A stretch of 64,000 nt of DNA from Planctomycetota bacterium (GTDB taxonomy: Bacteria; Planctomycetota; SZUA-567; H5-PLA8): contig JACQFI010000003.1 in assembly GCA_016200135.1 (NCBI GenBank), positions 62,001 to 126,000 on the forward strand. Reading direction: 5' to 3'. This document shows positions 25,316-33,194 of this stretch, in pieces (position 1 is the first letter of the stretch; each line of letters starts with the position of its first letter). Below the pieces are notes generated by a model. It was not told the DNA's origin. It worked only from the letters and a program-made list of their open reading frames with translations, and did no database searches. The position numbers and the translations under genes were made by a program.

Positions 25316-27163
25316 ATGAAAAACAGACCATCTGGACTGTTTCCTTCTAGCCTGCTCGTATTTCTGTTGTTTGGGTCATCTTTGCTCCTAGGCGAGGAAC
25401 CGGCGGCGACACCGCCGCACGTTCCGCCTGCCGCGACGGAACCGCCACCTCCAACCCATGCCGTCCTGCTGCCCGCAGAGAGCATGCTCTTTCTTGAGAC
25501 CTCCGACGCCAAACGCCTTCAGGAACGCTGGTGCGCTGGGCCGCTCTGCAAGGCCTGGAGCAGCCCGCCGCTGCAAGACTGGTGGGCCAAGCACAAGCAG
25601 ACGCAGATGAAAGACGCCGAGCGCGAGACGCTGGCCTGCATTGGGCGCATGCTGGAAGCCGCCGATGGGACCGCGGCTTTTGCGTTCGCTCCACCGGCGC
25701 TTATTGAGGAACTCGCCTCGTCCCCTCCTGCGGTCATTTTGGCCGCGCAGCGCAAGGGCGCGGACGCGAACCGCCTGGCCGAACGCGTGCGGGCGCTGCG
25801 CGACCGGCTCGTCGGCGACGAGAAGCCGCGCGCGCGCCCGGGTCCCGATCCGTGGCAGATCGAGGAGACCGACGGCTCGCAGGTGGCCTACCGCGAGCAC
25901 GCGGTGATGCTCACGTTTCAAGCCAAGGTCTTCCAGACGCTCTTCAAGGGCCTGCAAAGCCCGCCCAAGAACTCGCTGGAGCCGCGCGTCCTCCAGGCCC
26001 GCGCGCTGCTTCCCGAGTCCGACCTGACGCTTCATATCGCCCGCAACGGGTTGAAGGAACTCGCTGCGGCCGGCTTCGTGCTCGAAGAGGAGCACATCAA
26101 GGTCATGGACGCCCTCGGCTTCGCCAAGGGCAGCCACCTGGACGGCGCAATCCGGCTCACGCCGGAAGGTTTTCACGAGCGCCACCGCCTGAACCTTACC
26201 AACGGCGAGGGCCTGCTGGCCGTGCTCGCCAAACTTCCGCCGCTGTCGCCGGTCGCCGCAGAGGTGGTCGGCGCCGAAGCCCCGCCCGACGCGATCGAGA
26301 TGCTCCCGCCGCACGCCGCCGCGTGGTTCAGCCTGCGCGGGGACCTCTCCGCCCGCGGCCCGGAACTGGCGAAAGCACTGCTCGCGCTCAGCCCCGACCT
26401 GAAGGTGCGCATCCAGAGCTTCGAGAAACTATCCGGCGCATCGCTGGCGGATCTCCTGGCGCAAGTGCAAGCTCCCGCGGAACTGGCTGTCGTCTTTAAA
26501 AGCCTGGGTGAGGAACTGCCCAAAGCGCCGCCCATCGAGTGCATGGCGAGCCTGATCCTTAAGGACCCCAAGCCCATGGAAGCGGCGCTGGAGGCCCTGG
26601 CCAAGACCCCCGAGACCTTCATCGGCAAGGAAGAGCTCTCGGGCGGCACGTACTACTTTGTGAAGGATAACCCCGCCAAGCCCGGTTGGTGGCTCAAGGG
26701 CACGCGCCTTTTTTATGCTTCCTGGTCGCAGGGCCTGGAGTTGGGGCTCGCGGCGCTCGAGCACAAGACCGGCACCGAGCGCCTCACCGACCGCCCCGAC
26801 GTCCGGCGCCTGCTGGCTGCGAACGCGATCCAGGAGCACAAGACGTTCATGGCTTACGCCGACGCCGCGCAGTTGCTCGAGTTGCCGTACCAGGCGGCGC
26901 GGGCCACGATGGGTTCGGACGACCCCGAGAATAAGTGGCCCGCGTTCCACACGTTCTCGTCCGTGCTCGGGCGCGTGTTCATCCAGTTCGGCCCCGCCGA
27001 AGACCGCGCAGCCGGGCCGGGCGACAAAGGCACGGACCCCAAGCCCGCCACGGCGCACGCCGTCCAGGCGCAACCCACCGCCGAACTCGACGCGGAGACG
27101 CCGACCTCACTGGTGGGACTGCTGCAAGCCTTTCGCATTGCGTTCGAGGAAGCGGGGTGGTAG
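25316..27163 (+). CDS. Secreted protein of unknown function (DUF3352-like)
   Basis: The ATG at 25316 gives 615 residues with a clear signal peptide (FPSSLLVFLLFGSSLLLG) and then a Pro-rich stretch. The body contains repeated units that open with phrases such as HAVLLPAESMLFLETSDAKRL and EMLPPHAAAWFSLRGDLS. Two or three copies of a domain resembling DUF3352, common in Planctomycetota and cyanobacteria, are likely. No catalytic motif was recognised. It stands alone between the pilC-like gene and the STAS gene, and the 249-bp upstream gap gave no clear promoter. Confidence 0.7.
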   Translation: MKNRPSGLFPSSLLVFLLFGSSLLLGEEPAATPPHVPPAATEPPPPTHAVLLPAESMLFLETSDAKRLQERWCAGPLCKAWSSPPLQDWWAKHKQTQMKDAERETLACIGRMLEAADGTAAFAFAPPALIEELASSPPAVILAAQRKGADANRLAERVRALRDRLVGDEKPRARPGPDPWQIEETDGSQVAYREHAVMLTFQAKVFQTLFKGLQSPPKNSLEPRVLQARALLPESDLTLHIARNGLKELAAAGFVLEEEHIKVMDALGFAKGSHLDGAIRLTPEGFHERHRLNLTNGEGLLAVLAKLPPLSPVAAEVVGAEAPPDAIEMLPPHAAAWFSLRGDLSARGPELAKALLALSPDLKVRIQSFEKLSGASLADLLAQVQAPAELAVVFKSLGEELPKAPPIECMASLILKDPKPMEAALEALAKTPETFIGKEELSGGTYYFVKDNPAKPGWWLKGTRLFYASWSQGLELGLAALEHKTGTERLTDRPDVRRLLAANAIQEHKTFMAYADAAQLLELPYQAARATMGSDDPENKWPAFHTFSSVLGRVFIQFGPAEDRAAGPGDKGTDPKPATAHAVQAQPTAELDAETPTSLVGLLQAFRIAFEEAGW

Positions 27164-27276
27164 GCGGCTGCGATTCTCCGCATCCGCTGTGTCAATTCAA
27201 CGGTTGGCTGCTGGGTCTTCGTGCTCTTAATTATGTGTTGAGTGCTAAGGAATGGCACGCGGAGGCGCCGCGCGAC

Positions 27277-28050
27277 TCAATCCTTTTTGGAGAGTTCGTC
27301 GGAGAGGCTCTTGAGGAAAGCGCCGAATTGGGCCTCGTTGCGCTTGTCGATCTCGACGAGGTTCTCGTGGGCGCGCAGGATCAGGCGGCGGCGGTCGTCG
27401 GTGGAGGTGGCCTTCTCGGGCAAGGCGGCGGTCTCCAGTTTGCTCAAATCCACCGCGCCCTGGATCCTGACGAACTTATCCACGCCGAGAATGCCCATGA
27501 CTTCGTGGCATTCGGGCGAGACGTTGACGGCGATCACAAACCCGGCATCGGTGATGGAGGGGTTGGACTGCGAGCTGTCGCTGGCGAGTCCGAATGATTT
27601 TTCAAGAATGGTGAGGGCTTCTTCGCGGCTGAGGGGTTCCAACTTGTGATCGGTCTCGTAGCCGTCCGGCGGCGGCGGGCCCTTGGGCTTATCCGCGGAC
27701 TTGTCTGGGCCGGCGGTGACTGCGTCGTCCGGCAGGCCCGGGCCAGGCGGGGCATCGCGCTGCAGCGCGGTGCAGAGGCCGACCATGCAGCCCATAAAGG
27801 TGCTGTCGAGGCCGCGGCACTGGGCCATGTCGAAGAGAAAGCGTCGGAACCCATCCTCGCGTTCGCGTTCCAGGAACTCGTTGAGCGCGGGGGCCGTGGC
27901 CATATTGCCCATGCCGATCACGCGAACGACCACCATGCCCGCACCGCGGGCCACGGCGATCTGGTTGCGCGACGTGCGGGCGGCCTTGGAAGCGCCGGCC
28001 TTGTTGCGGTCCCGACCGTTTTCTTGAGAATCCTGCGAGAGAGGCGTCAT
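27277..28050 (-). CDS. STAS-domain protein with an internal insertion
   Basis: The 257-residue protein has an anti-sigma-antagonist (STAS) domain split in two. Residues 30-95 give the first strands and the phospho-site turn CRGLDSTFMGCMVGL, with Ser83 at the position phosphorylated in SpoIIAA. After about 70 inserted, Pro/Asp-rich residues (97-168) the fold resumes with GFVIAVNVSPECHEVMGILGVDKFVRI (170-196). A charged helical tail follows. Partner-switching control of a sigma factor or other target is expected, but no kinase or sigma gene is adjacent. The STAS reading is from pattern and could be tested by structure prediction. Confidence 0.7.
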   Translation of the reverse strand: MTPLSQDSQENGRDRNKAGASKAARTSRNQIAVARGAGMVVVRVIGMGNMATAPALNEFLEREREDGFRRFLFDMAQCRGLDSTFMGCMVGLCTALQRDAPPGPGLPDDAVTAGPDKSADKPKGPPPPDGYETDHKLEPLSREEALTILEKSFGLASDSSQSNPSITDAGFVIAVNVSPECHEVMGILGVDKFVRIQGAVDLSKLETAALPEKATSTDDRRRLILRAHENLVEIDKRNEAQFGAFLKSLSDELSKKD

Positions 28051-28226
28051 TCAGTGCTCGAATGGCAAGGTTCCCACCCCACGAACGAACGGAGCCTAAG
28101 CCAAGCGCGGCGCTTTGTCCACCGCACCTTGAAATGGGCGGACGCGGAGGTGCGTCTGGCTTGACTTGCCCGCAGCCGACGCCTAGAACGCGCAAGCGCC
28201 GCGGCTGGTTGCATAGAGGTGTCCGC

Positions 28227-28925
28227 ATGGGTCTGTTCTTGCCGAATCAATTTGAAGTACCCCTCTTTCCGCTGCCGGACGCGGTGCTCTTTCCGGGCAT
28301 GGTCATGCCGCTGCATATCTTCGAACCGCGCTATCGCAAGCTGCTCGCCGATGCGCTGGCCGGCGAGAAACTAATCGCGATGGCGCGCCTGAAGGCGGGC
28401 TGGCAGAGCGAATACCTCGGCCGGCCCCCGATTCATGAAATCGTGGGCGTGGGGCGGGTGGGCGCGAACCAGGAACTGGCGGACGGCACTTCCAATATCG
28501 CACTGATCGGCATCGCGCGCTGCCAGGTGCGCGAGGATCTCGCGCGCGACCTGCCGTACCGACTCGCCGGCGTCATGCTACTGAAAGACCGCCCGCTCAA
28601 GGGCCCGGAGATTCAGAAGCAGGCCAAGGCGGCGCGCGACGCTTTGTGCGCGGTGGCAGGCGAACTGATCCGTAAGACGATGAACGCCGAGGCGCGCGAG
28701 GTGATGGCGCGCTCGCTGGAGGAACGCCAGGAAGCGGGGCAGGCGGCAGATTTTCTGGCGAGCGTCTTCGTGCTGGACCCCGACGTGCGGCAGGGCTTGC
28801 TGGAGAACCTGGAACCGCTGGACCGCTGCCGCCGCGTGCTGGCCCTTGTGACGCAATTGGCGCAAGGCCGCGAGCCCGAAGGCCCGCCTTCTACCGGGAA
28901 GCTCGACGAATATTCGTTGAACTGA
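28227..28925 (+). CDS. LON N-terminal-domain (substrate-binding) protein
   Basis: The 232-residue protein starts VPLFPLPDAVLFPGMVMPLHIFEPRYRKL, the signature of the LON substrate-binding (PUA-like) domain. It continues through the typical strand GVGRVGANQELADGTSNIALIGIARCQV and ends in the helical part. The AAA+ and protease domains of Lon are absent. Such stand-alone proteins are common and their role is not settled; binding unfolded protein or acting as an adaptor is plausible. The ATG at 28227 follows an AGAGG site. Confidence 0.87.
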   Translation: MGLFLPNQFEVPLFPLPDAVLFPGMVMPLHIFEPRYRKLLADALAGEKLIAMARLKAGWQSEYLGRPPIHEIVGVGRVGANQELADGTSNIALIGIARCQVREDLARDLPYRLAGVMLLKDRPLKGPEIQKQAKAARDALCAVAGELIRKTMNAEAREVMARSLEERQEAGQAADFLASVFVLDPDVRQGLLENLEPLDRCRRVLALVTQLAQGREPEGPPSTGKLDEYSLN

Positions 28926-28930
28926 GAAAG

Positions 28931-29024
28931 GCAGGGGACAGAGATCAGAGGACTGGGAACAGAGAACGACGGCCAGATTGCTTGCAAACAGTCCGAGATG
29001 TAGTTCCCTGACCTCTGTCCCTGC
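28931..29024. repeat. Imperfect inverted repeat of CAGGGGACAGAG type
   Basis: The left arm 28931-28948 (GCAGGGGACAGAGATCAG) matches the complement of the right arm 29008-29024 with one indel and one mismatch, about 60 bp apart. Both arms consist of GGGACAGAG/GGGAACAGAG-like repeats. The element begins six bases after the LON gene stop and ends just before the ribosome site of the NikR-like gene. Confidence 0.45.
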
Positions 29025-29037
29025 ATTTGGAGGTTTC

Positions 29038-29490
29038 TTGAAGCGCGAAGCGAAGCGAGTCAAGTCCGACGGCGATCTGGTGCGCTTTGGGATCTCGATC
29101 CCGCGCGCGCTGATCGAGAAATTCGACGCGCTGATGGATGAGAAGGAACTGGGTAATCGCTCCGAAGCCATCCGCGAATTGATCCGCGAGCGGCTCTCGC
29201 AGGAAAGTTGGAGCGCCGGGCGGGATGCGCAGCCCGCGACGCTCACGCTGGTGGTGGAGAACAAGTCCGAATCGATCCGCCGCATCCAGGAGGCGCGCCG
29301 CGAACTCGGCAGCGTGGTGCTTGCCGTGCTGCAAGCCCGCGCGAGCGACCGGGAAGAGATCTTCATCTTCGTGCTGCGCGGACCGGGCTTTCAGCTCAAG
29401 CAGCACGCGGAACGCCTGATGAATCTGCGCGGGATTCTCGTGGGCAAGCTGGTGATGGCCGGGATGCCGGCGGGCAGCGCCTCGCGATAG
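29038..29490 (+). CDS. NikR-like ribbon-helix-helix regulator lacking metal ligands
   Basis: A TTG start at 29038 with GGAGG four bases before it gives 150 residues; no ATG is in a suitable place. The N-terminal RFGISIPRALIEKFDALMDEKELGNRSEAIRELIRERL is a ribbon-helix-helix DNA-binding domain very like NikR. The rest (ATLTLVVENK... GSVVLAVLQARASDREEIFIFVLRGPGFQLKQHAERLMNLRGILVGKLVMAG) follows the ACT-like NikR regulatory domain. The nickel ligands (three His and one Cys in E. coli) are missing: the domain has no cysteine and only one histidine. It is a DNA-binding relative that probably senses something other than nickel. Confidence 0.75.
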   Translation: MKREAKRVKSDGDLVRFGISIPRALIEKFDALMDEKELGNRSEAIRELIRERLSQESWSAGRDAQPATLTLVVENKSESIRRIQEARRELGSVVLAVLQARASDREEIFIFVLRGPGFQLKQHAERLMNLRGILVGKLVMAGMPAGSASR

Positions 29491-29538
29491 ATAAAAGGAG
29501 TCCGTGCCGTTACCTTTTTCCGAGATTTAATTCGAAGA

Positions 29539-29617
29539 CCGCACATCGTTGCACCATGCATGAGCCCATGAGGATTCGAACCGGGCGCTATAAGTGCATG
29601 CCGAGGACAGGGTGCGG
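29539..29617. other. Nested inverted repeats, possible structured RNA
   Basis: Three nested complementary pairs are visible: CCGCAC (29539-29544) / GTGCGG (29612-29617), ATGCA (29556-29560) / TGCAT (29595-29599), and GCCC (29564-29567) / GGGC (29583-29586). They enclose a T-loop-like GGATTCGAACC. The gap 29491-29661 has no gene. The element could be a structured RNA or a degenerate tRNA-like remnant, and chance is not excluded. Confidence 0.25.
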
Positions 29618-29661
29618 CCTTGAAAATGAAGTTAATGCTTTTTGAGGGTATTTTGCACAAG

Positions 29662-29690
29662 TTGACAGCAGGACGTTAAACACCTATAAA
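29662..29690 (+). promoter_or_regulatory. Near-consensus sigma-70 promoter of the nuo operon
   Basis: A perfect TTGACA (29662-29667), a 17-bp spacer and TATAAA (29685-29690) lie about 90 bp before nuoA. The match is among the best in the window and fits a strongly expressed housekeeping operon. The leader carries a GTCT/AGAC mini-hairpin and ends in AAAGGAG just before the nuoA ATG. Confidence 0.78.
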
Positions 29691-29780
29691 TAATGGTGTG
29701 GTCTGTAACTAGACATTGGGAAGGCGGCGAGTACAGTCCGCTTAACCCAATCTAGCCGAGATAATAAAGGAGCAGGGTCG

Positions 29781-30275
29781 ATGATCCCTCCGGAATTTGA
29801 GATTGCCCAATACAGCAGCGCCATCCTACTGATTCTATCCGCCGTGGTGCTGGTGGTGACCTTGTTGTCCCTTTCCAAGCTGATCCGGCCGAACCATCCG
29901 ACGACCGAAAAAGAGATGACGTACGAGTGCGGCGAGACGCCCGTGGGCTCGGGCTGGCTGCGCTTCAACCTGCGCTTTTACGTCGTGGCGCTGGTCTTCG
30001 TGCTCTTCGACGTCGAACTGGCGCTGGTCTTTCCCGTGGCGACGGTTTTCCGGCAGATCGCGGACGGCGGCGCGGGCTTCCGGCATACCTTCATCTTCTT
30101 CCTGCAGTTCATGTTCTTCTTCGACGTGCTGGGACTCGGCCTGCTCTACATCGTGAAGAAGGGCGACCTGGGCTGGGTGCGGAGCTTCCGCATGCCGACG
30201 GAGAAGGGCATCCGGTCGTGGGAGCAGGTCGCGCCGGCCAATCTGGAACCGGTGGCCGAGAAGCAGGCGTCGTAG
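29781..30275 (+). CDS. nuoA: NADH-quinone oxidoreductase subunit A
   Basis: NuoA is one of the small membrane subunits of complex I and helps form the quinone-site junction. The 164-residue product has three membrane helices. The conserved [39 protein letters not shown] includes the Cys-Gly-Glu loop next to the quinone channel. A C-terminal tail of about 35 residues is longer than usual. AAAGGAG lies just upstream. It is the first gene of the nuo operon. Confidence 0.96.
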   Translation: MIPPEFEIAQYSSAILLILSAVVLVVTLLSLSKLIRPNHPTTEKEMTYECGETPVGSGWLRFNLRFYVVALVFVLFDVELALVFPVATVFRQIADGGAGFRHTFIFFLQFMFFFDVLGLGLLYIVKKGDLGWVRSFRMPTEKGIRSWEQVAPANLEPVAEKQAS

Positions 30276-30321
30276 CAAGAAAGTCCGGGCGGGGCAGGGT
30301 TCCGCTCGAAGGGAGGTTCCA

Positions 30322-30936
30322 ATGGGCGTCCTCGAACACAAATTCTCCGACGAGAACGTGATCTGCACGAACGTGGATACGTTGCTTAATTTGGGCAAGG
30401 AACACTCGATCTGGTATCTGCTTTTCGCGACGGCGTGCTGCGGCATCGAACTGATGCAGTGGGGCGCGAGCAAGTACGACAGCGACCGCTTCGGGATGAT
30501 TCCGCGCGCCACGCCGCGCCAGGCGGACCTGATGATCGTGGCGGGCACGATCACGCTCAAGATGGCCAGCCGCGTGCGGCGCCTGTACGAACAGATGCCC
30601 GAACCGAAGTGGGTGATCAGCATGGGCTCGTGCGCCAACGCGGGCGGGCCGTTCTGCAAGTACAGCTACTCGGTGTTGAAGGGCATCGACAAATACGTGC
30701 CGGTGGACGTGTACGTGCCGGGGTGCCCGCCGCGGCCCGAGGCGCTGATCGAGGGCGTCTTCAAACTCCGCGAGGTCATCCGCGAAGAGCGCGTGCTGGT
30801 GAAGGCCGGCAAGCCGCTGCCGAAGCGCGCGCCGATCGTGGTCGAAGACCCGTCGCAGCAGATCTTCGGCGTGCATGCGCACTCGCCCGCGGGCCTGGGC
30901 GCTTCACGTCCGGTGGATACGGTGGGAGCCAAATAG
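30322..30936 (+). CDS. nuoB: NADH-quinone oxidoreductase subunit B
   Basis: NuoB carries cluster N2, the last Fe-S centre before quinone. The four ligands are visible as Cys39 and Cys40 ([10 protein letters not shown]), Cys104 (MGSCANAGG) and Cys135 (VPGCPPRP). The 204-residue length is slightly above normal because of a C-terminal tail. It starts 46 bp after nuoA with GGGAGG upstream. Confidence 0.97.
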   Translation: MGVLEHKFSDENVICTNVDTLLNLGKEHSIWYLLFATACCGIELMQWGASKYDSDRFGMIPRATPRQADLMIVAGTITLKMASRVRRLYEQMPEPKWVISMGSCANAGGPFCKYSYSVLKGIDKYVPVDVYVPGCPPRPEALIEGVFKLREVIREERVLVKAGKPLPKRAPIVVEDPSQQIFGVHAHSPAGLGASRPVDTVGAK

Positions 30937-30965
30937 CAGGCACGGCCCATACCTAAAACGAAAGT

Positions 30966-31006
30966 ACCAGAGAACGAGCGAACCAGAGAACTAGAGAACC
31001 GCGAAC
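30966..31006 (+). repeat. ACCAGAGAAC-type simple repeat before nuoC
   Basis: The 71-bp gap between nuoB and nuoC is largely a degenerate repeat of (A)ACCAGAGAAC/GAACTAGAGAACC units. It runs to two bases before the nuoC ATG. No normal GGAGG site is present, so the purine-rich repeat must serve or flank the ribosome site. Confidence 0.5.
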
Positions 31007-31007
31007 C

Positions 31008-31613
31008 ATGGACTTCAACACCATCGTTGAACGGCTGATAGCGAAGTGGCCCGAGGTCGAGGCGCCCAAGATCGAGAACGGCGACCCGTTCGCCGTGATC
31101 CCGGCGAAGAATACCGTCGAGATCCTGCGCTATCTCAAGAACGACCCGGACCTCTCGTTCGACTCGCTGATGTCGATCGCCGGCGCGGACTCCGGCCGCG
31201 AACTCTGGGTCGTGTACCCGCTGCACAGCTTCAAGCACTTCCACCGCTTTATGGTGAAGGTCGTGCTGCCGCGCGTGAACCCGGAGGTTGAGTCGGTCTC
31301 GGGGTTGTGGCAGATGGCGGACTTCTTCGAGCGCGAAGCGTACGACTTGTACGGGATCCACTTTAAAGGCCACCCGGACCTGCGCCGCATCATGAACCCG
31401 CCGGACTGGGAAGGCTGGCCCGGGCGCAAGGACTACGAGTACCCAATGGACTACCAGGGCATCCCGACCGTCCGGGCGGACCAGTTCTTCGACGACAGGA
31501 TCTCGAAGGAAGTCGGCGAGCGCGAGGCTAAGGAAAAGGAACTCGTCGCCAAGATCGAGGCCGAAGTGAAGGCGAAGCTGGCGACCGCAGGCAAGCCGGA
31601 AGAGAAGAAGTAA
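31008..31613 (+). CDS. nuoC: NADH-quinone oxidoreductase subunit C
   Basis: This is the 30-kDa peripheral-arm subunit, 201 residues here and not fused to NuoD. The family signature ERESYDLFGI-type motif appears as FEREAYDLYGIHFKGHPDLRRIMNPPDWEGWPGRKDY. The last 35 residues form a Lys/Glu-rich helix. nuoD begins 10 bp after its stop. Confidence 0.95.
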   Translation: MDFNTIVERLIAKWPEVEAPKIENGDPFAVIPAKNTVEILRYLKNDPDLSFDSLMSIAGADSGRELWVVYPLHSFKHFHRFMVKVVLPRVNPEVESVSGLWQMADFFEREAYDLYGIHFKGHPDLRRIMNPPDWEGWPGRKDYEYPMDYQGIPTVRADQFFDDRISKEVGEREAKEKELVAKIEAEVKAKLATAGKPEEKK

Positions 31614-31623
31614 CGGAGCCACC

Positions 31624-32823
31624 ATGCCGAACGTCGTGATTGAGAACGTCACCAACCCCAGAGTCCACTCGGAAGAGATGGTCCTCTCGATGGGCCCGCA
31701 CCACCCGTCCACCCACGGCGTGCTGCGGCTCGAAGTGGTCACGGACGGCGAGGTGGTGGTCTCGGCGCGGCCCGACATCGGTTATCTGCACCGCGCCATC
31801 GAGAAGATCGGCGAGTACGTCGATTACCGCCAGTTCATGCCCTACACCGACCGCGTCGACTACCTCTGTTCGATGAACAGCAATTACGCCTATGCGCTCG
31901 CGGTGGAGAAACTCGGCGGCTACAAACTGCCCCTGCGCGCGGAACTGATGCGCATCATGGTTGCGGAACTGAACCGCATCAGCAGCCACATGATCTGCAT
32001 CGGCGCGCTGGCGATGGACATGGGCGCATACACGCCCTTCCTGCACGGCATCTGCCACCGCGAGAAGGTGAACGACATCTTCGAGGAAGTCTGCGGCGCG
32101 CGGCTCACCTACAATTACCTCACCATCGGCGGCGTCGGGTACGACGCGCCTCCGGGGTGGATCGAGAAGTGCGACAAGTTCGTCCACTACCTCTATCCCA
32201 AGATGATCGAGTTCAACGATTTGATCACCGGGAACACGATCTTTCAGGAACGGCTCTGCAACGTGGGCATCGTGAGCCCCGAGAAGGCGATCAACTACGG
32301 CTTGGTGGGGCCGAATCTGCGCGGCTCGGGCGTAAAGTTCGACATCCGCAAGAACGAACCGTATTCGATCTACGACAAACTGAAGTTTGACGTGCCCGTG
32401 GGCGACGGCGGCGATCCGAACGGGAGCAACCCGCGCGGAACTCTGGGCGACAGCTACGACCGCTATGTCGTGCGCGTAAAAGAGGTCTTCGAGTCCCTGA
32501 AGATCCTGCGCCAGGTCGTCGACCAGATGAAAGAGAACGAGAAGCTGCCCGCGGAGCACCCGGACCGGCAGTACCAGGCCAAGCTGCCCGCGCGGTTGCG
32601 CATCAAGCGCGGCGAAGTCTACTGCCGCAGCGAGAACCCGCGCGGCGAGACCGGCTACTACGTAGCGAGCGACGGCACGGACAAGGCCATGCGCATCAAG
32701 ATTCGCACGGGTTCGTTCTCGGCACTGGGGTGTTTTGAGGAAGTGACGCGCGGGCTCCTGATTGGCGACGTGATCGCGGTGATCGGGAGTTTCGACATCG
32801 TGCTGCCGGAAGTGGACCGGTAA
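31624..32823 (+). CDS. nuoD: NADH-quinone oxidoreductase subunit D
   Basis: NuoD is the 49-kDa subunit that forms the quinone-binding cavity with NuoB and is related to the NiFe-hydrogenase large subunit. The signature MGPHHPSTHGVLRLEV, with the quinone-site His, is near residue 23. The C-terminal end FDIVLPEVDR is canonical. At 399 residues it has normal length. The hydrogenase-type Cys ligands are absent, as expected. Confidence 0.97.
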   Translation: MPNVVIENVTNPRVHSEEMVLSMGPHHPSTHGVLRLEVVTDGEVVVSARPDIGYLHRAIEKIGEYVDYRQFMPYTDRVDYLCSMNSNYAYALAVEKLGGYKLPLRAELMRIMVAELNRISSHMICIGALAMDMGAYTPFLHGICHREKVNDIFEEVCGARLTYNYLTIGGVGYDAPPGWIEKCDKFVHYLYPKMIEFNDLITGNTIFQERLCNVGIVSPEKAINYGLVGPNLRGSGVKFDIRKNEPYSIYDKLKFDVPVGDGGDPNGSNPRGTLGDSYDRYVVRVKEVFESLKILRQVVDQMKENEKLPAEHPDRQYQAKLPARLRIKRGEVYCRSENPRGETGYYVASDGTDKAMRIKIRTGSFSALGCFEEVTRGLLIGDVIAVIGSFDIVLPEVDR

Positions 32824-32890
32824 CGGATGGGTTAACTGGATAGCTCGTTTTCTGGTTGTACTGAAGCGGGACAGAATCAAGGAGAGTACT

Positions 32891-33172
32891 TTGAAAAATC
32901 TGATGCTGGTTTGCATGGCGGTGCTCGCCTTGAGCCTGGCGGGTTGCGGGCGCGGGTCGAAGCAGGATGTGATGAAGAAGGCCGAGGGCATCAGCAAGAA
33001 GGCCGACCTGGAGAAGACGCTGGGCAAGCCGGACAGCTTCAGTTCGTCGGGCATCGGTCCATTGACCGTGGAGACCTGGACGTACAAGGTTTCGGACGGC
33101 GAAGTCGTCTTTGTGATCACGGGCGATACCGTTGCGATGAAAGCCGCGGGCGGCGACGGCAAGAGCAAGTAA
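32891..33172 (+). CDS. Small lipoprotein inside the nuo operon (BamE/SmpA-like)
   Basis: A TTG start at 32891 has AAGGAG six bases upstream and gives 93 residues. MKNLMLVCMAVLALSLAGC is a lipoprotein signal with lipobox LAGC. The mature part (DVMKKAEGISKKADLEKTLGKPDSF... TWTYKVSDGEVVFVITGDTV) resembles the SmpA/BamE/OmlA fold, where a lG-P turn precedes W-x-Y and a final strand. It occupies the place where nuoE-nuoF-nuoG normally stand. It is co-directional, with 22 bp to nuoH. Role unknown. Confidence 0.8.
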   Translation: MKNLMLVCMAVLALSLAGCGRGSKQDVMKKAEGISKKADLEKTLGKPDSFSSSGIGPLTVETWTYKVSDGEVVFVITGDTVAMKAAGGDGKSK

Positions 33173-33194
33173 ACGGATAAGAACGGGAACATTC

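Noticed and set aside
29556..29600. Possible tRNA on the minus strand (GGTTCGAATCC motif)
   Set aside because: The bases flanking the T-loop-like motif do not form a 5-bp T-stem, and no acceptor, D or anticodon arm could be placed.
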